NCBI GenBank assembly: GCA_028871455.1
Contig: JAGWNF010000013.1
Location: 1-64,000 of the forward strand
Direction of reading: 5' to 3'
Source: Alphaproteobacteria bacterium
GTDB lineage: Bacteria > Pseudomonadota > Alphaproteobacteria > ATCC43930 > CGMCC-115725
DNA: 64,000 nt
How positions within the stretch are numbered: the first letter of the stretch is position 1; every line of letters starts with the position of its first letter. Under the pieces are notes generated by a model. That model saw nothing but the letters and a program-made list of their open reading frames with translations, searched no databases and was not told where the DNA came from. Shown piece after piece: positions 33,614 through 42,755 of this stretch. Made by a program: the position numbers and the translations under genes.

Positions 33614-34300
33614 ATGACACCGCAGGCTATCGCCGCAATCGAGGCCTGCGTGTTCGATGCCTACGGCACGCTGTTCGATGTCGCATCGGCGGCGCATAAC
33701 TGCATCGATGTCCTGGGCAACAAGGCGGACATGCTCGCGACACAATGGCGGACCGCGCAGCTCCAGTACACTTGGCTCCGTAGCCTGATGGGCGTACATG
33801 CCGATTTCTGGCAAGTCACCGGCGAGGCGCTGGATTATGCAATGGATGTCGTGGGTATTTCGGACGACGCGCTTCGGACGCGATTGATGGATCTTTATCT
33901 GGTACTTGCCACCTATCCGGATGCGAAAATCGCGCTCAAAACCATTCGCCGCAGCGAGCGGCCAACGGCGATCTTGTCCAACGGATCGCCGAAGATGCTG
34001 GCCGCCGCTGTTCAATCGGCCGACCTGGGCGCCCTTCTCGACCATGTGCTGTCGGTCGAGGAGGTGGGCATCTACAAACCGCATCCCCGTGTCTATCAGC
34101 TGGCGGTCGATCGGCTACACGTGACCGCAGAGCATATTTGCTTCGTGTCTTCGAACGGGTGGGACGTCGCGGGTGCAAGCGCGTTCGGCATGAAAGCGGT
34201 ATGGGTCAACCGGTCGAATTCTAAGCGGGAACGCTTACCCGCAGGGCCGACCGCCGAGATCAGCCGTCTCGACGAGTTGCCGGCTCTGCTCGGCGCCTGA
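33614..34300 (+). CDS. HAD-superfamily haloacid dehalogenase type II
   Basis: A 228-residue HAD enzyme. Nucleophile Asp15 lies in ACVFDAYGTLFD, motif II is ILSNGSPKML, motif III Lys is in GIYKPHPRVYQL, and motif IV is SSNGWDVAGASAFG. The Asn in motif IV and the overall length match L-2-haloacid dehalogenases. True substrate may be a halogenated or other small acid; some members act as phosphatases. It starts 1 base after the transglycosylase stop. Confidence 0.88.
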   Translation: MTPQAIAAIEACVFDAYGTLFDVASAAHNCIDVLGNKADMLATQWRTAQLQYTWLRSLMGVHADFWQVTGEALDYAMDVVGISDDALRTRLMDLYLVLATYPDAKIALKTIRRSERPTAILSNGSPKMLAAAVQSADLGALLDHVLSVEEVGIYKPHPRVYQLAVDRLHVTAEHICFVSSNGWDVAGASAFGMKAVWVNRSNSKRERLPAGPTAEISRLDELPALLGA

Positions 34301-34302
34301 CG

Positions 34303-34506
34303 ATGGCCGACGACGCGATCCGCGACGCCATGGCAGTCGCCTTCACCGACCTCAAACTGGTGCTCGAGCCGGGCGGCGCCGCCGCTCTCGCCGCAGTGTT
34401 GTCGGGCGCCCTCGCCGTCACCGGCAAGACCATTGCCGTCGTCGCGTCCGGCGGCAACGTCGACCGGGGAATGTTTGTGACCGCACTCAAGAGCGGTCGC
34501 GATTAG
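34303..34506 (+). pseudogene. C-terminal remnant of a PLP-dependent threonine/serine dehydratase
   Basis: A 67-codon frame reads DDAIRDAMAVAFTDLKLV then LEPGGAAALAAVLSG and KTIAVVASGGNVD. This is the last 65 or so residues of the threonine ammonia-lyase/serine racemase family (usual VEPGGAxALAAxL...VxVxSGGNxD). The catalytic PLP-Lys domain is entirely missing, because the haloacid dehalogenase gene occupies the DNA immediately upstream. It may be translated from ATG 34303, 2 bases after that gene, but cannot be an active enzyme. It reads as a deletion scar. Confidence 0.7.
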
Positions 34507-34986
34507 CTAGTCCGCGGTGCCGGCGACTTCGCCATGCGGTGCGCGCAGGCGTTCGATCTGCTGCCGCAACGGTGGCGACAGCTGTATTTGGTCGGCGGCG
34601 AACGTGTCGATGGTCTCCACGCGGCGGCTATAGCCCTCATAGGACGCGCCCGGCTCAACACGCATTTGCACGTAGACGATATCGGCTGTGACCGCCGCCG
34701 CGCGCCCGAGAACGACGGCGTGCGCCGATACGCGGCCGGAAAGAGTACCGTTGATCACGACGTTCTCCGCCTCGATCGTGCCCGTCACGGTACCACCTTC
34801 ACCGATCGTGACTTTGCGCGCGATAATGTTACCGGCATGATGACCAAGGACGTGAACCTCGCCGTCGCTGACGATATCGCCCTCGAGCTTGAGCCCGGCG
34901 CTAAGAATCGACGGCACGCCGCGGCGGCCATCGCTTATCGATAATGACGTACCGACAGGCCTAGTGTGCGCTCGCCTGAACCACAT
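34507..34986 (-). CDS. Bactofilin family cytoskeletal protein
   Basis: The bactofilin core (SILSAGLKLEGDIVSDGEVHVLGHHAGNIIARKVTIGEGGTVTGTIEAENVVINGTLSGRV...) is a right-handed beta-helix with regular turns, covering residues 20-115 or so. The start is uncertain: the nearest usable ATG is 34986, inside the end of the M23 gene. Bactofilins polymerise without nucleotide and often scaffold peptidoglycan enzymes; the adjacent M23 peptidase gene is the classic partner. The stop abuts that of the dehydratase remnant. Confidence 0.85.
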   Translation of the reverse strand: MWFRRAHTRPVGTSLSISDGRRGVPSILSAGLKLEGDIVSDGEVHVLGHHAGNIIARKVTIGEGGTVTGTIEAENVVINGTLSGRVSAHAVVLGRAAAVTADIVYVQMRVEPGASYEGYSRRVETIDTFAADQIQLSPPLRQQIERLRAPHGEVAGTAD

Positions 34987-36361
34987 GCTTGCCGGCCTCC
35001 AGGAATTTCTCGGGATTGACGGGCCGGCCGTCGAGCCGGATCTCGTAATGCAAGTGCGGACCGGTGCTGCGGCCCGTGCTTCCGAGCTGCGCGATCTCGA
35101 CATGCGCAGCGACGTGCTGGCTGCGCGCCACCAGGATGCGATGAAGATGCGCATAAAGCGTCACGATGCCGTGGCCGTGGTCGATTTCGACCGTGCGGCC
35201 ATAGCCTTCCTGCCAGCCGGTAAAGATGACGACGCCGGGCGCCGTGCTATACACCGGCGTGCGGTAGGGCGCGCCGAGATCGATGCCGGGATGGAACGCC
35301 GCACGATGATTGAACGGGTCGCGCCGCGGACCGAACGGGCTGTCGATCCTGTAATGAATGGCAAGCGGTGATCGCAATGGCAGCAGTTTCGCGATCTTGA
35401 GTAGTGCAGCAATCCGGCGGTGCTCGATCGCATTACTGCGCATGCTATCGAGAGCAATAAATGGACCACCCACATCAGGTTCGGATTGCGGGCTGATGCG
35501 GCGGATCATCTTGGTGATGTCGACACCGGTCGAAGCAAGAATCTGTTCAAGCTTGGTCGTTTGATGATGCGTGCCGTTTGCGCCGCCCAGCTGTGTGGAC
35601 GGCACGGTTGTGTCGGAATTGTCGGCCAACGGTTCGGATTTGAGCGCGCTGTGCTTTTGGGGATTAGTCGTCACGGGGATCGCTGCCGGCGATGGCACCT
35701 GGCCGACTTGCTCGTTTGGGTTGGTAACCAAGGCGCGAAGACGCGCCAGCTGCTCATCCTTACTGTTGACAATGGCCTTTAGGAGATTGGCACGGGCCGT
35801 GAGCGTATGCATTTCGGCCTCGAGCTCGTGCGCATGCGCGGACTCGGCGCTGCGCGCCTGCTCTGACCGTTTCAGGCTCGCGCGTAATTCGTCGATGGAC
35901 TTCTTGAGCTGCGCGACATCGCCGTTGTTGGTGGATAGCTGCTGCTCGGCCTGCTTGAGCTTTTGCTGCAAATCCTCCTGCGCTTGATCGGTCGCCACGG
36001 TATTGGTCGACTGGTTTGCGACCATCGCGTCGTAGCGTTGCTTAAGCGCAGCGTATTGGTCATTGACGCCGGCGAGTTGCTGATTGAGCGTGGCGACGGC
36101 GCTGGCCTCCGCATTCGCGTCCTGCCGCGCTGTGATGCGCGCCGCACGCGATGACATACCAGCGCGGTCGAGCTCCCGATGCATCGCGAAATAGCCGACG
36201 GCCAAATAGCTCATGCCGCCAATGGTGGCGACACAAGCGAAAATGATCATCGCCTGCAGCCAGCTCGGCAGCAAAACGGACCGGACGTGTTCCGTGGAGC
36301 GCAAAAGAATCTGACGCTCGGGAAACAGACGTCCCCCTAAATCTTGTAAACCGCCGACCAA
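34961..36361 (-). CDS. M23 (LytM) peptidoglycan endopeptidase with coiled coil
   Basis: A 466-residue inner-membrane protein. One TM helix (about residues 32-55) is followed by a long periplasmic coiled coil (roughly 70-215, LNQQLAGVNDQYAALKQRYDAM...). The C-terminal LytM domain has intact zinc ligands: HPGIDLGAPYRTPV (HxxxD), VEIDHGHGIVTLYAHL and HLHYEI (HxH). It would be an active D,D-endopeptidase, unlike EnvC-type activators. Its 3' end overlaps the bactofilin start, a pairing known to direct localised wall cutting. Confidence 0.9.
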   Translation of the reverse strand: MVGGLQDLGGRLFPERQILLRSTEHVRSVLLPSWLQAMIIFACVATIGGMSYLAVGYFAMHRELDRAGMSSRAARITARQDANAEASAVATLNQQLAGVNDQYAALKQRYDAMVANQSTNTVATDQAQEDLQQKLKQAEQQLSTNNGDVAQLKKSIDELRASLKRSEQARSAESAHAHELEAEMHTLTARANLLKAIVNSKDEQLARLRALVTNPNEQVGQVPSPAAIPVTTNPQKHSALKSEPLADNSDTTVPSTQLGGANGTHHQTTKLEQILASTGVDITKMIRRISPQSEPDVGGPFIALDSMRSNAIEHRRIAALLKIAKLLPLRSPLAIHYRIDSPFGPRRDPFNHRAAFHPGIDLGAPYRTPVYSTAPGVVIFTGWQEGYGRTVEIDHGHGIVTLYAHLHRILVARSQHVAAHVEIAQLGSTGRSTGPHLHYEIRLDGRPVNPEKFLEAGKHVVQASAH

Positions 36362-36674
36362 TGGCCCCCCTTAGACCGACTGGACTGACCCCGTGGTGCC
36401 GCCCCTTTCGCGAGATTGCACCTTGAACGCGCCGGCGTTGTTCGCGCGCGCGCCAGAGAATGGAGGTGCGGCTTTGCCGTTCCCCTGTCTGCCGGTCTAA
36501 ACGCCAGCATGACACAAGCGGGCTGTGGTGTAGCCCGCAGCCATTCACCGCAAAAACCGTACCGGATTCACGGCCAACAGCGCAAGTCTATTCGGCCCAG
36601 CAGGCCGATTTTGAAAGATTTCTGTCCGGAACCTTTACAACCGTAAAGTGTAATGCTTGGCAATCTAGGGGGCG
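36362..36674. other. Intergenic region of 313 bases with a hairpin
   Basis: This gap between two minus-strand genes holds no convincing reading frame. A perfect 7-bp hairpin (GCGGGCT, loop GTGGTGT, AGCCCGC) lies at 36518-36538; neither strand has a U-run after it, so it is only a possible attenuator or protein site. The stretch 36610-36660 is AT-richer and could follow the end of the LapG-like gene. The M23 promoter should lie in the left half. Confidence 0.4.
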
Positions 36675-37415
36675 CTAACGACTGGCGACCTCTCGGCTCA
36701 ACATATTGGGCATCAACGGATTGGGCAGATGTAGCCACCAGCCGCTTTCGTTAATCGAGTAATAGGCGTAGTAGTTGGGATTGGCGCTTGCGGAGACGAC
36801 GGCGGGCGCAAGGTTGTCGAGCATCAGCTCGCGGCCCGATACATCGACCACGAGAACCGCGTGATCGACCTGGCGATGGATATCGCGCAACACGACCAGG
36901 CGCATCGCACGATCGGGAACGCCAAGCTCGCGCAGAAGCAGAAACTTGGTGATGGCGTAGTCCTGGCACTGGCCATCGTGGCGGAAGAACTCAAACGGCG
37001 TTTCCCAGTGAGACGGGTCGCCCCAGTTGGTAAGTGCGGAGACATAAGGGTGAGCGTTGATCGCCGCATTTATCCCGTTGAGCTGTTCACGAAGGGGACG
37101 TCCGCGAAAGCGTGTGATCAGTTCCGTCCATTCGCGCGGCGGACATGGTGGCGCAACGCTTCGCGATGACACGCACGACTCAGCGGCATCCTCGCGTTCG
37201 TGCTGCCAGCGAACGAGCAGCGCGCGCCAGCGCGCAAACGGCGTTAAGCCGAAATAGTGGATTTCGCGAGTGCCGAACATCGGGATCGCCGGCGCAGGTG
37301 CCGTTGGCTGTTGCGGCGACAGCGCCGCAAGCTGCTGTGCCGGAACGTGATCCGTTGGACCGATACTGAGTGCCGCGCTGAGTAGCACCCCTGCCGCTAT
37401 CGCGCGAACGCGCAT
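36675..37415 (-). CDS. Transglutaminase-like cysteine peptidase (BTLCP, LapG-like)
   Basis: A 246-residue exported protein with a signal peptide (residues 1-27, AAGVLLSAALSIGP). The Cys-His-Asp triad is visible as C150 (HDGQCQDYAITK), H185 (RQVDHAVLVV) and D200 (ELMLDNLAP), with WETPFEFF before the Cys. This is the BTLCP family, whose best-studied member LapG clips the N-terminus of type I-secreted biofilm adhesins in the periplasm. A Lap-type secretion system follows 2 kb further on, so a LapG role is plausible. No LapD-like receptor was seen. Confidence 0.87.
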   Translation of the reverse strand: MRVRAIAAGVLLSAALSIGPTDHVPAQQLAALSPQQPTAPAPAIPMFGTREIHYFGLTPFARWRALLVRWQHEREDAAESCVSSRSVAPPCPPREWTELITRFRGRPLREQLNGINAAINAHPYVSALTNWGDPSHWETPFEFFRHDGQCQDYAITKFLLLRELGVPDRAMRLVVLRDIHRQVDHAVLVVDVSGRELMLDNLAPAVVSASANPNYYAYYSINESGWWLHLPNPLMPNMLSREVASR

Positions 37416-37520
37416 TTCGCACCTTGGTTGCTCGATCCAAGGGCCACGCTAGGACTCGGCGCTTAACGCCGCGCTAAAGCCATATTGGAGTTGCGCAACA
37501 GATCGCTAAAATTTGCGCCG

Positions 37521-38126
37521 CTATTTCGTGATCCAGATGACGCAGAGGGAACGGGCGCGCGCGGACCTGATCGGAATCAGGCGAATATTCGCAGTCAGCA
37601 CACGTCCGGGTGCGATGTGGATCATCCGCGCGGCTTCCACAGCCGCCGCTCGGTCACGCATTTGCCACAGCGCCGCGATATCGAAGCCGACACGGCCGTG
37701 AATACGAAAATGGCGCAATAGCGGCGTGCCGAGCAACGTGTCCGAAGCCGCGCCGACCCAGTCGAGTAGTGGTGCATTGGCGACGACGATAAGACCCGAT
37801 GCATCCACGGCGAGAGCCGGCACCGGTACGGTTTCGACCAACGTTACGATGCTCGTGCGTTCGGCGGGTGTCTCGAGCCGCAGCACTGCGCGTTCGGTTT
37901 CCTCGAGGCAGAACGCCCGCACGGACGACGCCAAGCTGGCGCCGTCAACGCGACCGGCGATGTCCGCCACCAAGCGGTTGAGCCGAACGCCCTGCCGGGC
38001 CGCAATGTTCACCAGCGCATCCCAATAGCAATGCTCCAGCCGCAGCGAATAACGCTTGCCGCGGGATTGAAGAATCCGCTGCTGCATTCGGCCGCGCGAT
38101 GATTTTGCTGCGATGCCGCCGTCCAT
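37521..38126 (-). CDS. Ribbon-helix-helix (RHH_4) and PAS domain protein
   Basis: A 201-residue protein. Residues 18-75 match RHH_4: GKRYSLRLEHCYWDALVNIAARQGVRLNRLVADI, followed by LASSVRAFCLEE. Residues 90-200 look like a PAS-type sensor (VPVPALAVDASGLIVVANAPLLDWVG, then a C-terminal beta segment ANIRLIPI...LCVIWITK). RHH_4 proteins are short presumed DNA-binding proteins of Alphaproteobacteria; a PAS fusion suggests signal-dependent regulation. The domain boundary is my reading of the sequence. It is divergent from the next, unrecognised gene. Confidence 0.75.
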   Translation of the reverse strand: MDGGIAAKSSRGRMQQRILQSRGKRYSLRLEHCYWDALVNIAARQGVRLNRLVADIAGRVDGASLASSVRAFCLEETERAVLRLETPAERTSIVTLVETVPVPALAVDASGLIVVANAPLLDWVGAASDTLLGTPLLRHFRIHGRVGFDIAALWQMRDRAAAVEAARMIHIAPGRVLTANIRLIPIRSARARSLCVIWITK

Positions 38127-38205
38127 CCTTTGCCACTCGAAATCACACCAGGCTGTATAGGATTGCGCGGATTTCCTTTTGTACGGTTAATTTCTCCGTG
38201 CCAGC

Positions 38206-38598
38206 ATGCCGGCATTAACCATCACGGGAGCGCGGTTGCGGATGAGCGCCGGTATTCGTGCCACGGGGATCACCGTCGGTGACGTACCGATAAGCCTGAA
38301 CGGGCTCGACCGGATTTCTCCGTCGGTCGATCCGGCGAATACATTGTCGGCCGACACGTTGACTCTCGCGCTCGGCGATCTCATTCCGGATGCGCGCAAC
38401 GAGGTCGTCATACTCGACGGGAGCGCCCAAGACATTGCGCTGGTGACGCATGACGCAATTGCCGTGCACGGCGTCGCGGAGGCGCACGTGACGGTAACCG
38501 GTCTTGACGTCTCGGGCTTTGCCTACTGCACCTTCGAAGGCGGTGTTACCGTCTTCTATCCGGCGACGCATCGCCTGATCGTGACGGCAGACAGTTGA
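38206..38598 (+). CDS. Hypothetical protein, beta-rich, unrecognised
   Basis: A 130-residue frame (ATG 38206; 38242 is an alternative). I do not recognise the family. It is rich in alternating hydrophobic strands (ITVGDVPISLNGLD, EVVILDGSAQDIALVTHD, AHVTVTGLDVSGFAYCTF, GVTVFYPATHRLIVT). It has no signal peptide, no membrane helix and one Cys. It sits between the divergent RHH-PAS gene and the convergent cpaA gene. It is shadowed by a minus-strand frame of similar length, but the plus-strand protein has more normal composition. Confidence 0.45.
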   Translation: MPALTITGARLRMSAGIRATGITVGDVPISLNGLDRISPSVDPANTLSADTLTLALGDLIPDARNEVVILDGSAQDIALVTHDAIAVHGVAEAHVTVTGLDVSGFAYCTFEGGVTVFYPATHRLIVTADS

Positions 38599-38605
38599 AC
38601 CGTCG

Positions 38606-39130
38606 TCAACCGAAAATCGGCAGAGTTGGCGCGATCAGGAGCCCAGCGACAGCGATCGGAATGCCGTAAGGGATCGGCAGATTCTTCTGCGCGAAGACCG
38701 GTAAACGGCGGAGCGTCGCCAGGATGGTCGTCTGCACCAGCGGATGGCGGAGCAACACGCAACTGATCGCGAAAATACCACCGACCAGCGCCACCAGCAC
38801 GAGAAATGGGAGCAACTGAGGCAGACCGACCCACAGGGCCGTGGCGGCCAACAGTTTGACATCGCCGCCGCCCATGAGGCGCATCGCGAACAGCGTCGCG
38901 CCGACGGTGAAGACGGCAAATCCGGCGGCGACGTGCGACAGCCAGTCAATGGGCTGTCCAGCCGCAAGCGCGCCGAGCGGAAACGCCAGCGCAAGAGTGC
39001 CGGTGAGCCAATTCGGTATCCGGAGGGTGCGGAAGTCGGACACGCCCGCCATCACGAGCGACACGACATAGACCGCGAGCGCGGCATCGCCGCCGAGACC
39101 GAGATGCACGAGCGACCAGGGATGATCCAT
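38606..39130 (-). CDS. cpaA: Prepilin peptidase, CpaA/TadV type (A24)
   Basis: A 174-residue inner-membrane aspartic protease of the short A24 family. The two catalytic Asp motifs are SDFRTLRIPNWLTG and the GxGD variant MGGGDVKLLAATALW. It has six hydrophobic segments and no N-methyltransferase domain, so it is the TadV/CpaA form that processes Flp pilins. The other tad/cpa genes are not in the window. It lies upstream of the type I secretion genes in the same direction and 8 bases from the convergent hypothetical gene. Confidence 0.88.
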   Translation of the reverse strand: MDHPWSLVHLGLGGDAALAVYVVSLVMAGVSDFRTLRIPNWLTGTLALAFPLGALAAGQPIDWLSHVAAGFAVFTVGATLFAMRLMGGGDVKLLAATALWVGLPQLLPFLVLVALVGGIFAISCVLLRHPLVQTTILATLRRLPVFAQKNLPIPYGIPIAVAGLLIAPTLPIFG

Positions 39131-39178
39131 GGACGGATCATCGGCAGACTTGGTTAGCGAAGCGTTAAGCCGCGTAGG

Positions 39179-40510
39179 TTAGCGCTCAGTCAGTGCACGA
39201 TTCTTGGCATCGAGGATCGGTTTCAGCAGATAGCCGAGCACCGTGCGATGGCCGGTCATGATTTCCACCTCTGCGGTCATGCCGGGCATGATGGGCAGCG
39301 GATGTTCCGTTGCGCCGAGGTGGTTCTTGTTCGTACGCAACATGACGCGGAAGAACCGCTGCGAGCGGCCGCTTTCCTGCTCGCTGATGGTGTCCGCGCT
39401 GATGCGCTCGACCTTAGCTTTGAGACCGCCGTAAACGGCAAAATCGTAGGCCGTGATTTTGACCATCGCGTCCTGCCCTGGGTGCAGAAACGCGACGTCC
39501 GACGGCCGGATTTTCGCCTCGACCAGCAGCATGTCATCGAGCGGCACGATCTCGACTAGGTCCTGGCCAGGCTGGATCGCGCCGCCGATAGTGTTCACCT
39601 TGATGTCCTTGATGACGCCGCGCACGGGTGACCGAACCTCGGTGCGCTGCACGCGATCCTGTTCGGCAAATGCCTTTTGCGTCAGCGCCTGAAATTCGGC
39701 CTGATGCTGGTTGAGTGCAGCGCGCATGTCGGAACGGAATCCGTCGATCTTCTCTTGGATCCGGCGCTGGGCCTCGTCGCGCGCTGCCTGCGCTTGCGGC
39801 AACGCGGCCTGCGCTTGCGCGATCTGTCCTTCAAGATCATTCACCTGCTGGTCAATCTTGACCAAGTCGAGTTGCGCGGCGGCCCCCTTGGCGACAAGCG
39901 GCGCCGTGATGTCGCGTTGCTTCTTCGCGAGCACCAGCGAACGCGACAGCGACGTCAGACGACTTTTGATTTCGGTGATGTCCTGCTGCTTCTGCGTGAG
40001 TTGGTCGTTGAGTATACCAATCGAAGTCTTGAGCTGGGCAGTTTGGGTCTGGTAAAGCGCGCGTTCGCTGGCGACAATCGTCGGCGCCTCTTTTTCAAGC
40101 TCCGCCGGAAAGGCCAGCGCCGTCCCGTCGCTTTCCGCCGTCAGCCGCGCAATCATCGCCTGAAGAGTGAGCGCCTGGATATGGCTATCGCGATACGCAG
40201 CCTCGGCCGTCGTGTTTGCGATTCGCAACAGTATTTGGCCTTTGTGGACGATTTCGCCGTCGTGCACGAGCATTTCCGAAAGAATGCCGCCTTCGAGGTT
40301 CTGGATGACCTGGACGTGCTGCGACGGAACTACATGCGCGTCGCCGCGCGTTACCTCGTCGAGCGTCGCGAAGCTCGCCCAGATGATAAACAGGGCAAAG
40401 AACGCGATGACGCTGATCGTCAGAAGGTAGGCGAAGCGATTGACTTCGCCGCGGAACGCGCGCTCCGCATCCGGTAGGAAATTGCCGTCGATCTTGTGCG
40501 TTAGGCTCAT
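39179..40510 (-). CDS. HlyD-family type I secretion membrane fusion protein
   Basis: A 443-residue adaptor. Short cytoplasmic N-terminus, one TM helix (residues 27-48), then a biotinyl/lipoyl half (HVQVIQNLEGGILSEMLVHDGEIVHKGQILLRI), a long coiled coil (about 100-280) and the second lipoyl half (VRSPVRGVIKDIKVNTIGGAIQPGQDLVEIVP). It resembles LapC. It links the inner-membrane ABC transporter to the TolC-type channel. It overlaps the ABC gene by 4 bases (ATGA). Confidence 0.92.
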   Translation of the reverse strand: MSLTHKIDGNFLPDAERAFRGEVNRFAYLLTISVIAFFALFIIWASFATLDEVTRGDAHVVPSQHVQVIQNLEGGILSEMLVHDGEIVHKGQILLRIANTTAEAAYRDSHIQALTLQAMIARLTAESDGTALAFPAELEKEAPTIVASERALYQTQTAQLKTSIGILNDQLTQKQQDITEIKSRLTSLSRSLVLAKKQRDITAPLVAKGAAAQLDLVKIDQQVNDLEGQIAQAQAALPQAQAARDEAQRRIQEKIDGFRSDMRAALNQHQAEFQALTQKAFAEQDRVQRTEVRSPVRGVIKDIKVNTIGGAIQPGQDLVEIVPLDDMLLVEAKIRPSDVAFLHPGQDAMVKITAYDFAVYGGLKAKVERISADTISEQESGRSQRFFRVMLRTNKNHLGATEHPLPIMPGMTAEVEIMTGHRTVLGYLLKPILDAKNRALTER

Positions 40511-42702
40511 GCGGCGCCTCCCGCGGCAACCCGTAGCCCACCTTCGGCGAGCCGCTGCAAGACCTTGTCCTTCGCCCCGTCGGCGACGATCCGACCGCCG
40601 TCGATGACGATAAGGCGATCGACGAGCGAGAGCATCGAAGTGCGGTGAGTGACGAGGAGAACCGTCTTGCGCGCAAGCACCGGCAGCAGACGAGCGCGAA
40701 GCCTGTTCTCGGCCGTGTTGTCCATGGCACCGGTCGGCTCGTCCATCACCAAGATCGGCGGATCGAACAGCAGCGCGCGCGCGATCGTGACAGCCTCGCG
40801 CTGGCCACCCGAGAGATAGCGGCCATGCTCCCCGACCGGCATATCGAAGCCTTCGGGATGACGTTTTACAAAATCGTCAACGCCCGCGATCGTCGCGGCT
40901 TCGAGAATCGCGCGATGGTCGGCATGCGGCGCCGCGAGCGCGATGTTGTCCTTAACGGAGCCGAAGAACAGGAACGCGTCCTGTGGCACATAGCCAAGAT
41001 TCCGGCGCAGATCGGCCGGATCGATCTGTCGCAGATCGATGCCGTCGAGCAGGATCGCACCGCCGCTCGGCTGGTAGAGGCCGGCGAGCAACCGCGCGAG
41101 CGTGCTCTTGCCCGAACCGATGCGGCCGACAATACCGACTTTCTCGCCAGGTTCGATCCGGAACGAGACACCATGAAGAGCGGCGTGACCGTGACCGGGA
41201 TACGCAAAGTTGACACCGCGAAATTCGATGGCGCCATCGAGCCGTGGCCGATGGAGGAACATCTTGCCCGCCGGCCGCTCCGCCGGAAGGCTCATCACCT
41301 TGTTGAGCGCGCCGAGCGACATCGTCGAGTGATGGATTTTAACCAGCAGCGCGGCGATCTGCGACAACGGCGACATCGCACGGGAAGCGAGCAGCGAGGC
41401 AGCAACCAGCGCACCGACGGTAAGCTCGCCCCTGGCGATCTCGAACACGCCGATCACCACGACCAACACGCTCACGACGTTCTGGACCAGGATGGCGGCA
41501 TTGACGCCGATGGTCGACAAAAAGCGCGCTTTCATCGAAGTCCGCGCGGTTGCGCCGACGAAGCGCTCCCACAGGCGCTGAGCGCGGCCTTCGGCGCCGG
41601 TAATTTTGATGGTATCGAGTCCCTCGAGGGATTCGACGAGGATCGCATGTTTCTGGAAGCCCTCGCGCATCGTCTGGCTGATCACGCCGCGCAGTGAGGC
41701 TTGCAGCAGGAACCCGATGCCGAGCAGAACCGGCACGGCGAGCAACGGCACCAGCGCCACCATCGGTCCCGCAACCAATGCGATGATCAAGATAAACAGG
41801 GCAGCAAACGGCAAATCCGCGATCGCCATCAGAGTCGACGACGTCACCAGCTCGCGCAAGGTCTCGAATTCGCGTAGATTGGCGGCCAACGCGCCGACCG
41901 AGGCCGGTCGCGCGTCGTATCGCATGCCGAGCACATGCGAGAAGATCCGGCTCGCCAAAACGACATCCGCATTCTTGCCCGCACTATCGACGAAATAGCT
42001 GCGCGCGGTCCGCAGAATGAAGTCGAAGATGAAGACGACCAGCACGCCGCTGGCCAGAACCCAGAGCGTGGCGACCGCATTGTTCGGCACGACGCGGTCG
42101 TAGACGTTCATCACAAAAAGCGGGCTTGCGATCGTCAGCAGATTGATGACGATCGAAGCGACCGCCGCGTGCGCGTAGACTTTCCAGAACTGCTTCAGCG
42201 TGCCCCAGAACCAGGACTCCGTCGAAGGCGGCACGACGTCCTCGGTTCGGGCATCGAAGCGGAACTCGGCGTGTGCGAAAAGCGCATAACCGCCGTAAAG
42301 ATCCTCGATCTCATAGAGCGGCAGCCGGACTGGCTCACCCGACGTGCCCGGCAGGATGATCGTCGCCTGCTCGCCACTAAGTGAGGCAAGGACGCAGCCG
42401 CCACCTCCTTGCAACAACAGCACGCACGGCAGGTTCGCCGGCGCGATCTCGTGCAGGGCGCGCTGCCGCCAAGCGGCGGTAATGCCGGCGCGGTGCGCGG
42501 CACGGACGATCATCTCGGGCGCGAGCCGCTCGTCGAGCACAGGCAGCCCCGCGCGTAGCGCCTCGGCTGAAATGGGCCGCTCAAGCAGACCCGCAAGGAT
42601 CGACAGTGACTGCAGCAGCGGATCGTGCGGCGCGGCGGGGGCCACGACCGGACGCGGTACGCTGCGTTGAGCGGGCCTGACGTCCTCGACGTTAATGGTC
42701 AT
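40507..42702 (-). CDS. Type I secretion ABC transporter, LapB/LssB type
   Basis: A 731-residue ATPase. Residues 25-150 form a C39-like domain without the catalytic Cys (LSILAGLLERPISAEAL), as in adhesin exporters. The ABC membrane domain spans about 165-440. The nucleotide-binding domain has Walker A GRIGSGKSTLARLL, signature LSGGQREAVTIARALL and Walker B PILVMDEPTGAMD. Such systems export large RTX adhesins in one step from cytoplasm to exterior. No adhesin gene is present in the window. It is 53 bases after the TolC gene. Confidence 0.93.
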   Translation of the reverse strand: MTINVEDVRPAQRSVPRPVVAPAAPHDPLLQSLSILAGLLERPISAEALRAGLPVLDERLAPEMIVRAAHRAGITAAWRQRALHEIAPANLPCVLLLQGGGGCVLASLSGEQATIILPGTSGEPVRLPLYEIEDLYGGYALFAHAEFRFDARTEDVVPPSTESWFWGTLKQFWKVYAHAAVASIVINLLTIASPLFVMNVYDRVVPNNAVATLWVLASGVLVVFIFDFILRTARSYFVDSAGKNADVVLASRIFSHVLGMRYDARPASVGALAANLREFETLRELVTSSTLMAIADLPFAALFILIIALVAGPMVALVPLLAVPVLLGIGFLLQASLRGVISQTMREGFQKHAILVESLEGLDTIKITGAEGRAQRLWERFVGATARTSMKARFLSTIGVNAAILVQNVVSVLVVVIGVFEIARGELTVGALVAASLLASRAMSPLSQIAALLVKIHHSTMSLGALNKVMSLPAERPAGKMFLHRPRLDGAIEFRGVNFAYPGHGHAALHGVSFRIEPGEKVGIVGRIGSGKSTLARLLAGLYQPSGGAILLDGIDLRQIDPADLRRNLGYVPQDAFLFFGSVKDNIALAAPHADHRAILEAATIAGVDDFVKRHPEGFDMPVGEHGRYLSGGQREAVTIARALLFDPPILVMDEPTGAMDNTAENRLRARLLPVLARKTVLLVTHRTSMLSLVDRLIVIDGGRIVADGAKDKVLQRLAEGGLRVAAGGAA

Positions 42703-42755
42703 TTGGTAAACGCCTTTTCAGCCGGTGTCGTAAGCGGCGTGCGACGCGCAGTCGC

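Noticed and set aside
37180-37440. Extra start region upstream of the LapG-like gene
   Set aside because: The frame is out of phase with the peptidase and has no signal; the ATG at 37415 with its signal peptide is sufficient.
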